5,007 nucleotides of DNA from an uncultured Rothia sp. (GTDB lineage Bacteria; Actinomycetota; Actinomycetes; Actinomycetales; Micrococcaceae), in contig CALGXU010000489.1 in NCBI GenBank assembly GCA_937935205.1, forward strand, positions 1-5,007. Direction: 5' to 3'. Positions 1-5,007 of this stretch are shown here, piece by piece (position 1 is the stretch's first letter; the number at the start of each line of letters is the position of its first letter). The notes under the pieces are model-generated. The model searched no databases. It saw nothing but the letters and a program-made list of their open reading frames with translations, and was not told the DNA's origin. The position numbers and the translations under genes were made by a program.

Positions 1-126
1 TTCTGTGGCGGTTCGCTACACACTTCCTCCGCGCCGACGCAGGGAACCCGCCCTCGCAGAGCTCGGGCACCCTGAGGGCGCATCCGGAAGGTGCAGCCTC
101 ACCGCATAACACCGGAGCAAAAATCC

Positions 127-378
127 TTAGACCGCAGGGAAGCTACCGGTACGAGCCGCTTCCTTCGCAGCCAGCTCATCCGCATGACCGTACGCGTAGA
201 AAATCTTCGCATCATCCAGCTCAGCAAAACGAGCCAGGTAGCGGCACACCGCGCCACGCTGAGCCTTAGTCATCGAAGAGAGCAACACAGCGTCCGGGTG
301 GGTGATACCGTTGTCGCGGCTCGGTGCCGAATCGCCAAATCCCGGCTCGTATTCAGAGGTGATATTGGTAAAGCTCAT
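127..378 (-). CDS. Small hypothetical protein, copy A of a tandem paralogous pair (83 aa)
   Basis: I do not recognise this protein and assign no function. The ATG at 376-378 is chosen because a GGAAAGG ribosome binding site (388-394) lies 9 nt upstream and because it gives exactly the length of the paralogue at 757-1008. A longer reading from 447 would add 23 residues with no counterpart. The protein aligns without gaps to that paralogue, with 52 of 83 identical residues by hand count. Residues 1-30 are variable and rich in small and polar residues, which suggests disorder. Residues 31-76 are the conserved part, probably mostly helical and charged, with residues 46-66 identical in both copies; that block contains FAELDDAK and FYAYGHA. 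There is no signal peptide, membrane segment or metal-binding cysteine pattern, so it is probably cytosolic. The stop is TAA. The reality of the gene rests on protein-level conservation between copies; the function is open. Confidence 0.8.
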   Translation of the reverse strand: MSFTNITSEYEPGFGDSAPSRDNGITHPDAVLLSSMTKAQRGAVCRYLARFAELDDAKIFYAYGHADELAAKEAARTGSFPAV

Positions 379-437
379 CGGTGAGTACCTTTCCTTAGGG
401 CGTTTCTTAGGGCAGCGCCGCAACAATGCAGACGCTA

Positions 438-443
438 CGTATA
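438..443 (-). promoter_or_regulatory. Possible extended -10 element for the small gene at 127-378
   Basis: On the minus strand the sequence reads TG-T-TATACG, an extended -10 form matching four of six TATAAT positions. Initiation about 7 nt downstream would give a leader of roughly 50 nt ending in the GGAAAGG site. No convincing -35 lies at the usual distance. A second option is TTGAAC, a 17-nt spacer, then TAGTTT, further upstream around 502-531, which would give a longer leader of about 120 nt. Both are pattern matches only. Confidence 0.25.
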
Positions 444-572
444 ACACCGCGAAAAGAACCTACGGAGATCACCGAAAGTCTCTTCGCAGTAGTGGTTGTG
501 CTACCTCTAAACTACCCAAGAGCTAATCAATGTTCAAGAACCCTCGGGGAACTCCCCCATAGTGGACGCGTC

Positions 573-606
573 CCCGGTTGTCAGGAAGACCCGGTTGTCA
601 GGAAGA
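573..606. repeat. Perfect 17-bp tandem duplication
   Basis: The unit CCCGGTTGTCAGGAAGA occurs twice head to tail (573-589 and 590-606) with no mismatch. It lies between the terminator-like hairpin of one small gene and the candidate promoters of the next. Perfect identity suggests a recent duplication, or two adjacent copies of a binding site. I see no other copy in the window. Confidence 0.85.
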
Positions 607-697
607 AATCAGGGGCACCATAGCGGCGCATGACCGCCACGTTCCCCATCGAACTAAAACCCGCCCGACAGCCACCTCAAAAGCCGACCCGAAAAGC

Positions 698-738
698 AGA
701 AATGCTGCCGCACTCACACAGAGTGCAACAGCATTTCT
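698..738 (-). terminator. Two-part stem-loop after the small gene at 757-1008
   Basis: The outer arms AGAAATGCTG (698-707) and CAGCATTTCT (729-738) pair over 10 bp. A symmetric 2x2 internal loop follows, then an inner 6-bp stem GCACTC/GAGTGC closed by a five-base loop. It begins 18 nt past the stop codon at 757. On the minus strand the outer arm ends in TTTCT and is followed by GCTTTTC, an imperfect U-tract. The position and stem length support a transcription terminator, although the interrupted U-run and internal mismatch make its efficiency uncertain. On the plus strand no T-run follows. Confidence 0.6.
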
Positions 739-756
739 AAAAACTAACGATGCGGG

Positions 757-1008
757 CTACGCCATAGTTGCGTAGAGACCGCGCTCGGCATCCTTACGAG
801 CCAGCTCATAAGCGTGACCGTACGCGTAGAAAATCTTTGCGTCATCCAGCTCAGCGAAGCGCGCCAAGTAGCGGTAAACAGCTCCTCGTTCTGCGCTGGT
901 CATGTCGGAAAGCAACACGGGGTCCGGGTGCATGACGCCGTAATTGTGTACAGAAGCAGACCCGCCGCATGCAGGTTCGTATGCGGGGGTAATCATAGTC
1001 TGAGTCAC
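757..1008 (-). CDS. Small hypothetical protein, copy B of a tandem paralogous pair (83 aa)
   Basis: This is the paralogue of the 83-aa protein at 127-378, of equal length and with no gaps in the alignment. The shared core (residues 31-76, with 46-66 identical) holds a Met-Thr dipeptide leading into RGAV, then AELDDAK and FYAYGHA. Differences cluster in residues 1-30 and in the last seven residues, so the core carries the function. No signal peptide, membrane segment or known motif is visible. The start is ambiguous. The GTG at 1006-1008 matches the sister protein's start exactly but has only a weak GAAAGA upstream. The ATG at 994-996 (79 aa) has GGTGA 8 nt ahead and is a good alternative. The stop is TAG, followed by a strong hairpin. 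I do not recognise the family; the core may be a protein- or nucleic-acid-binding helical domain, but that is speculation. Confidence 0.8.
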   Translation of the reverse strand: MTQTMITPAYEPACGGSASVHNYGVMHPDPVLLSDMTSAERGAVYRYLARFAELDDAKIFYAYGHAYELARKDAERGLYATMA

Positions 1009-1196
1009 CAGTATTCATCTTTCGTTGGTGCGCACGGTTGTGAAGCGTACGCGAAGTTGAGTGATAGATACTGCCAACACCACCTCGACAAGCGCCGAAA
1101 TAGTATCCGCAGTACTGAATACTTTACCGTGAATGCGGTGACTAAGCCAGCTAGAACCAGCCACCCCCAGCAGATTTTAGATGCACGCGAATGCAT
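1005..1196 (-). CDS. Doubtful 63-aa reading frame ahead of small gene B
   Basis: An ATG frame encodes a short basic protein with one hydrophobic stretch (about residues 9-31) followed by an Arg-rich segment, the layout of a single-pass membrane peptide. Its TGA overlaps the GTG of the next gene as GTGA, an arrangement often seen with translational coupling. Against it, no Shine-Dalgarno sequence stands at a usual distance from the ATG. Codon use is also unlike the neighbours, with CTA three times plus ATA, TTA, AGG and GGG. The frame also covers the region where a promoter for the small gene would be expected. I think it is more likely leader or intergenic DNA than a gene. Confidence 0.2.
   Translation of the reverse strand: MHSRASKICWGWLVLAGLVTAFTVKYSVLRILFRRLSRWCWQYLSLNFAYASQPCAPTKDEYW
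1102..1123. promoter_or_regulatory. Imperfect palindrome, possible operator
   Basis: The centre CAGTACTG is a perfect 8-bp palindrome. It is flanked by AGTAT on the left and ATACT on the right, which are also complementary, with three extra bases on one side and one on the other. It sits about 95 bp upstream of small gene B, where a regulator could act. The asymmetry and lack of a recognised binding consensus keep this tentative. Confidence 0.25.
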
Positions 1197-1239
1197 AAAA
1201 ATGCTGGAGGTAACCTTCCACCGGCGCCTTCTAAGCGCC

Positions 1240-3834
1240 CTAAACTACAGCGCTCTCCCCTGCTTTACTCTCCTGTTTTTTCTCTGATACAGGGCTGTCA
1301 TCCTCATCGTCCTCGTCGCCATCAAGACCCAAAAGAGCCGTCACCATCGGCAGCGGGTTGAACTCGCCCAGCTGACCCGTGCGATCCACCTTGCGCATCA
1401 TGAACGCACGCTGCAAACGCCGCTGAGTCCACGGCGAAAGCACCATCATCAGCAGCGCCTCCACCACAAAAATGCCGACCAGAATCCACAGCAGCAGATC
1501 CGAAGAACCCGCCTGCTCACGCAGCTGCTGAGCATCCGCCGCCAGACGGTCGAAGCCCTCAGAATGCAGGGGCGAGGTATCAAGCCCCGTCAACGCGGAC
1601 AGGCTCGCCGGCGACGCCACATTCAGCAGCACCGACAGCATCAGCAGAAGCACCGCATACAGCCCGTAATGCATGGTGCGCATCCACTTCTTCACGCGCG
1701 CAAAACCGCGGTTCAGTTCCGCACCAATATCGGTAAAAGCCGCCGCCTTCTGAGCCTGCTCACCCTCCGGCATCATGTGCGGCACCAGGCGGTGCGCAAG
1801 CATCAACGGCACCGGCGAACACGCATCAAAATACTGCATATGACTATTCACCGACGGACCCGGCAGAGTCACAAAGCTGACGTCTACACCGGCGGGCTGA
1901 GTAATATTCGACCTGCCAATACTGTCACCACGAGCGGAAATCTCGCACCGGTCAACCACATCAAGATCCTGCAGCATCGGCGCGTAGGCGCGCACATACA
2001 GGTGGCAGGCGCTACGCACCGACATCATGAGCACCAGAATCAGAGCGCCCCAAAACGCCACAGAGGCGGCGGTCAGCTCGGGGACAGCGCCCTCAGCACG
2101 CACCTGCGCCAGCAGCAGCATGAACACCGCGTACAGCATGAAAACGCCGTGCACGAAGAGCAGCGGAATCAGCCACTTCACGTAGGCGCGCGTGCCGTAC
2201 AGGTTGATCAGGCGCGCATCAGTCGGACGCACATCAGCCGGGCTCTGCATGGAGGCGTTTTCCCGGCTTTCCCTGGCGCTTTTGCGGGCGCTCTTGCGGG
2301 CAATACGCGCCCGCCCCCGCGTCGTGCTCCACATACTCGCCGCAACCGGTACCGCGCTCAACGCCAGCGGTACCAGCATCGCGTGATGCAGCAGCGAACG
2401 GTACGGGCCAAACAGCAGGGACGCCTCCACCAGCCAGGAGAACGCCGCGACCGCACTCACCCACAGCAGCATGGCGCGGTTACGGTAGCCGCCCGTAGCA
2501 TCCAGGTGCCCCGGAGTGTCGTTGCGGTCACTAGCGATAATGCTAATCGGGATCACGCCACTACCCAGGCCGTAGAAGAAACGAATCGGTTTCTTACCCG
2601 CCGCCGCACGACGACGCAGCAGCTCATAGCTCAAATATCCGCCCTGCGAATGGGCAATAATACCCACCGCATCGCTCCGGGAACTCAGATCGTCCAGCTG
2701 ACGATCCAGACGCGCATAAATACGCTCCAAATCACGTGAATCCGGGCTGGTCGCCGTCTGAATCAGCTGCGTCGGAATAGCCTTCACCAGCGCCCACAGC
2801 TCACGGGCACGACGGGCCAAAACCCAGCCCACAATACCCAGGCCGAGCGCCGCCGCAAGAGCCGTAAACGCACCCTGGGCAGTGTCCAGGGACGCCACAA
2901 AAGCATCGCGGAAAGTCATCACAGCCATCGCCGCCAGAACCAGCCACAGTGCCACATTCACAAACCGCGCCATAGAACGCAGCAGGTGCCCGGCACGCTC
3001 ACGCCAGGTCACGCCGGGGCGCTCATAGTAGAAGCAGAACATCAAAAACAGCGGCAAAACCGACGCCAACCAGGGCAAATGCTCCTTCAACGGGCGGTAA
3101 TGTCTGGGCCGCCAGAAGCCCTCCTGAAAGAGGAGGCTGCGGCGAGTGACCGTGCGAACCGGGCGCGGCTTCGGCTGAGGCAGGCGCGGAAGTTCAAGAT
3201 TAGGCAGCTCAATACTGGGAAGCTCGATGTTCGGGAGTTCTACCTTGGGAAGCTCAATTTTCGGCAGCTCAATCTTAGGGAGCTCTACCTTGGGCAGCTC
3301 GACCTTTGGTAGTTCAACTTTCGGCAGACTGATTCTTGTAGATTCTTTGGACTCGGAGGCTTCGGCGGGTTCTTCCTGCGCGGAGTTCTCCTCAACCTGC
3401 AGGCTTTCCTCAACCGGGTCGGCAGGGTCAGCGGGGTACTCCGTGCGCTCAATCGTCAACGAATACGTCAACTCGCTGTGGTGGCTCAGCGGGTTCACCT
3501 CAGCGGCAGGCGGGAGGGTATCGCCGTCAGGAATCACCTCAACACAAACCCGCGCAGAAGCCTCCGCAGCGGGGTTCTCGTCAGAGAGGGTAGCAGAATC
3601 CGTGTTCAGCGCCAACAGAGTCTGCACACTATGCGCCACCGGCTTACCAAAATACGTGAGCGTCTCACCGTGATTCTGGTAGCCGATGCCGTGAACCAGC
3701 AACACCGCCGCATCATGGTGCTTACCCTTGCGGTGCAGGGCACTCTTCGGATGCGCAGAAGCATACTCAGCCAGCCGCCGCTGCTCACCGTCAGGCAGCG
3801 CACTACCCTTCAGCAGATGAGGCATCTTCGCCAT
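1240..3834 (-). CDS. Polytopic membrane protein with split alpha/beta-hydrolase (lipase/esterase-like) motifs (864 aa)
   Basis: Probably a membrane-embedded serine hydrolase; the substrate is unknown. Residues 43-59 hold a hydrophobic strand, then HGIG (48-51) and GETL (56-59), the oxyanion-side signature of an alpha/beta-hydrolase subgroup. HSQGG (395-399) is the nucleophile elbow with Ser396. NSHMQYF (663-669) resembles the catalytic-His region, giving His665, and the acid may lie in 622-637, which is rich in Asp. Residues 140-168 are acidic and low-complexity. Residues 170-214 are nine LPxxE pentapeptides, running into a Pro/Arg-rich stretch (215-231). Hydrophobic segments lie near 253-270, 291-307, 321-340, 454-475, 481-500, 553-576, 588-609, 721-740 and 779-800. 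A basic stretch (506-524, KSAR repeated) and an acidic C-terminus (840-847) follow the pattern of cytoplasmic loops. The start is the ATG at 3834, with AGGAGG 8 nt upstream; a reading from 3876 would put that site inside the gene. It lies 113 bp downstream of priA on the same strand. Hydrolase membership is fairly sure, the exact reaction is not. Confidence 0.82.
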   Translation of the reverse strand: MAKMPHLLKGSALPDGEQRRLAEYASAHPKSALHRKGKHHDAAVLLVHGIGYQNHGETLTYFGKPVAHSVQTLLALNTDSATLSDENPAAEASARVCVEVIPDGDTLPPAAEVNPLSHHSELTYSLTIERTEYPADPADPVEESLQVEENSAQEEPAEASESKESTRISLPKVELPKVELPKVELPKIELPKIELPKVELPNIELPSIELPNLELPRLPQPKPRPVRTVTRRSLLFQEGFWRPRHYRPLKEHLPWLASVLPLFLMFCFYYERPGVTWRERAGHLLRSMARFVNVALWLVLAAMAVMTFRDAFVASLDTAQGAFTALAAALGLGIVGWVLARRARELWALVKAIPTQLIQTATSPDSRDLERIYARLDRQLDDLSSRSDAVGIIAHSQGGYLSYELLRRRAAAGKKPIRFFYGLGSGVIPISIIASDRNDTPGHLDATGGYRNRAMLLWVSAVAAFSWLVEASLLFGPYRSLLHHAMLVPLALSAVPVAASMWSTTRGRARIARKSARKSARESRENASMQSPADVRPTDARLINLYGTRAYVKWLIPLLFVHGVFMLYAVFMLLLAQVRAEGAVPELTAASVAFWGALILVLMMSVRSACHLYVRAYAPMLQDLDVVDRCEISARGDSIGRSNITQPAGVDVSFVTLPGPSVNSHMQYFDACSPVPLMLAHRLVPHMMPEGEQAQKAAAFTDIGAELNRGFARVKKWMRTMHYGLYAVLLLMLSVLLNVASPASLSALTGLDTSPLHSEGFDRLAADAQQLREQAGSSDLLLWILVGIFVVEALLMMVLSPWTQRRLQRAFMMRKVDRTGQLGEFNPLPMVTALLGLDGDEDDEDDSPVSEKKQESKAGESAVV
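3193..3327 (-). repeat. Nine LPxxE pentapeptide-coding repeats (15-bp period)
   Basis: Residues 170-214 of the membrane hydrolase consist of nine consecutive LPxxE units: LPKVE four times, LPKIE twice, then LPNIE, LPSIE and LPNLE, followed by a partial LPRL. The DNA shows a 15-bp period but the units differ in synonymous positions. Leucine codons include CTG, CTA, CTC and CTT, and proline codons CCG, CCA, CCC and CCT. The protein pattern is therefore kept while the DNA has diverged. Such a Pro-spaced, alternating Lys/Glu segment likely forms a stiff extended linker between the first hydrolase strand and the membrane portion. Confidence 0.9.
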
Positions 3835-3842
3835 GCCTCTCA

Positions 3843-3848
3843 CCTCCT
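3843..3848 (-). promoter_or_regulatory. Strong Shine-Dalgarno that fixes the hydrolase start
   Basis: On the minus strand the sequence reads GAGGAGGTGA, matching the core of the anti-Shine-Dalgarno complement almost fully. AGGAGG lies 8 nt before the ATG at 3834. The upstream in-frame start at 3876 would place this site within the coding region, so the shorter 864-aa protein is preferred. A third in-frame ATG at codon 4 is possible but would be 17 nt from the site. Confidence 0.8.
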
Positions 3849-3947
3849 CGCCTCTGCACTGACCCCACAGGCACACATCACGCCGTCAGCACCGCAGTCA
3901 GGAGCACAAAACGCCCCTCACCAGAACACTACAGCACGACTAGAAAA

Positions 3948-5007
3948 TTACAGCACGTCCAGGCCGTCGCAACGAATCTGAACCGGCCGCTCCCCCACGT
4001 TCTTCTTCAACGCCGCAATCGTTGCACGCGTAGCACGCAACTCGCGAGTCACCTGCTGCGCAATGCCGTACGAGAAAAACATCAGGGTACGCCAATCGCC
4101 CTGAACCGGCGCCTCCTCAGAATCCTCCACAAGAGACTCCGACCAGGCAAAATACCCCTGATCCAGAGGAACCGGACCCACAATACGCAACTGCTCACGC
4201 ACACGCTCCGGTAGCGCAGAAGAGCCCAAGAACTCCTCCATAAAGGCGCGAACATCCGCCTCCGCACCGGTCACCGCAGCCGTACGAACCGCCGGAGGCA
4301 GACCCGTCTGAGCACGCTCCTCCAGCTCCTGACGAGCAAACCACGCCGGATCCCAACGCACCAGCGCCTGCTCAACCGGCGACGGCGAAGCAGTCGTCAC
4401 CACCGTACCCTCAAGAGCCGCCGGACGAACCAACGCCGCCGCATTCAACCAGCGACGCAACGCCGCCTCCGGGGCACGCAACGAATCAAAACGAAGCATC
4501 TTATCGGCATCCAACAAAATCGCCGCCGCATAGCCGCCAAAAGCCACCGGCTCAGCACCCGGAGTAGCCACCACCAACGCAGGCTCAGGACCAACCGACG
4601 CCCGCACATGGTCACCCGCCGAAGAAATCACCGGAACATTCGGGAACGCACGACCCAGCTCCTCAGCAGTACGAGTCGCACCCGCCGCCGAATAACGCCA
4701 ATGCGTAAAACCACACTCAGAACAACGCCACTGCTGCGCCAAATGACCGCACCACGAACACGACGGAACCGACGAACCCGAAGCCACCGACAAAGGTCCA
4801 CTGCACTCGCCACAACGCGCCGGCATGCGGCAACGCTCACACGAAAACGACGGAATATAACCGCTACGCGCCACCTGCACCAACACAGGACCACGCGCCA
4901 ACGCCCGACGAGCATGCTCAAACGCCAGATGAGGAATACGCGCCATCGCCGCCAACGGGTCACGCGCCAACTCAAACTCCGAACCCGTCGAAAAAATACG
5001 CGGCGAA
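3948..5007 (-). CDS. priA: Primosomal protein N' (PriA), C-terminal part, degenerate helicase type
   Basis: PriA recognises stalled or repaired replication forks and directs reloading of the replicative helicase. The gene runs off the right edge; 352 codons and the TAA stop are visible. Numbering the fragment from 5006, eight cysteines form four CxxC pairs at 56/59, 65/68, 83/86 and 95/98. Their spacing (5, 14 and 8 between pairs) is nearly that of the PriA zinc-binding region. LLDAD (164-168) aligns with the conserved LLDxD after helicase motif V, LPP (236-238) with the ExR...LPP segment, and GPVP (277-280) with the C-terminal domain. In ATPase-active PriA, motif V carries a GTQM...KG core and motif VI reads QVAGRAGR. 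Here the matching places read ATPGAEPVAFGG and AALVRPAA, so ATP-driven unwinding is probably lost, as reported for annotated actinobacterial PriA. It probably acts as a structural restart factor. The Walker A region lies outside the window. Confidence 0.92.
   Translation of the reverse strand, partial: SPRIFSTGSEFELARDPLAAMARIPHLAFEHARRALARGPVLVQVARSGYIPSFSCERCRMPARCGECSGPLSVASGSSVPSCSWCGHLAQQWRCSECGFTHWRYSAAGATRTAEELGRAFPNVPVISSAGDHVRASVGPEPALVVATPGAEPVAFGGYAAAILLDADKMLRFDSLRAPEAALRRWLNAAALVRPAALEGTVVTTASPSPVEQALVRWDPAWFARQELEERAQTGLPPAVRTAAVTGAEADVRAFMEEFLGSSALPERVREQLRIVGPVPLDQGYFAWSESLVEDSEEAPVQGDWRTLMFFSYGIAQQVTRELRATRATIAALKKNVGERPVQIRCDGLDVL

Larger units (their letters stand above)
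379..756. other. Intergenic region between the two small paralogous genes
   Basis: This 378-bp stretch holds no gene I can support. Read on the minus strand, it starts with a stem-loop 18 nt after the stop of the upstream small gene (698-738), then a perfect 17-bp tandem duplication (573-606). A short GGGG-AACT-CCCC hairpin follows (546-557), then a possible promoter and leader for the downstream small gene. Just before that gene's ribosome binding site an 8-mer, CTTAGGGC on the plus strand, occurs twice at a 12-bp period (394-401 and 406-413), and the nearer copy touches the Shine-Dalgarno sequence. Short plus-strand frames here have no ribosome binding site of note and resemble nothing I know. 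Confidence 0.7.

Noticed and set aside
49..80. Inverted repeat CGCCCTC/GAGGGCG downstream of small gene A
   Set aside because: The stem is only 7 bp with an 18-nt loop and no T-run on either strand, so a terminator call is not supported.
127..1008. CRISPR array or transposon terminal repeats formed by the repeated segments at 185-207 and 815-837
   Set aside because: There are only two copies 630 bp apart, and the similarity follows codons of two paralogous genes, so it is gene duplication.
127..1008. Toxin-antitoxin pair
   Set aside because: The two small proteins are homologous to each other, which is unlike a toxin with its antitoxin, and neither shows a known toxin or DNA-binding antitoxin motif.
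1223..1239. GGCGC/GCGCC hairpin right after the hydrolase stop codon
   Set aside because: The stem is 5 bp and no T-run follows on the minus strand, so it is too weak to call as a terminator.
814..1287. Plus-strand frame of 157 codons over small gene B and the adjacent gap
   Set aside because: It is antisense to a protein conserved in two copies, with no recognisable domain.
1564..2739. Long plus-strand reading frame (391 codons) antisense to the membrane hydrolase
   Set aside because: The product is Arg/His/Gln-rich without any domain, which is typical of the opposite strand of a GC-rich gene. The minus-strand frame has clear motifs, membrane segments and a strong ribosome binding site.
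3227..3673. Plus-strand frame with GSSTLGSS-like repeats
   Set aside because: It is the antisense reading of the LPxxE-coding repeat, and the variation in the DNA is synonymous in the minus-strand frame.
3930..3957. Nine-base direct repeat TACAGCACG (3930-3938 and 3949-3957) around the priA stop codon
   Set aside because: It is short, occurs twice only and partly covers coding sequence. I see no sign that it is an attachment site or insertion footprint.

Overview
This window reads as chromosomal DNA of a GC-rich actinobacterium. The main evidence is a PriA whose helicase motifs have decayed, as in the actinobacterial form of the protein, together with G/C-ending codons in the two large genes. 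A Micrococcaceae member such as Rothia would fit, but that is a family-level impression and not a proven identification. Every gene I can support lies on the minus strand, so transcription runs from right to left.

Layout from right to left. At 3948-5007 is the C-terminal part of the replication-restart protein PriA (352 codons visible; the gene runs off the right edge). After a 113-bp gap with no clear terminator comes a large gene (1240-3834, 864 aa) for a polytopic membrane protein. It carries split alpha/beta-hydrolase motifs (HGIG, HSQGG, NSHxxYF), nine hydrophobic segments, a nine-copy LPxxE pentapeptide repeat and an acidic tail. A 231-bp stretch follows (1009-1239) with a doubtful 63-codon frame and an imperfect palindrome. 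Then come two tandem, same-strand genes for paralogous 83-aa proteins of unknown function (757-1008 and 127-378), exactly 630 bp apart. Between them, 379-756 holds a strong two-part hairpin just after the first small gene, a perfect 17-bp tandem duplication and a possible promoter for the second. The last 126 bp hold nothing I can call.

How the genes relate: priA is housekeeping. The membrane hydrolase may be read through from priA or have its own promoter, and it has a near-consensus Shine-Dalgarno sequence. The small pair looks like a separate transcription region: its first gene ends at a hairpin, and its second gene has its own leader and ribosome binding site. No mobile element, tRNA, rRNA, CRISPR array or recognised defence system is visible. 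The most novel material is the unrecognised small-protein pair and the unusual architecture of the membrane hydrolase.
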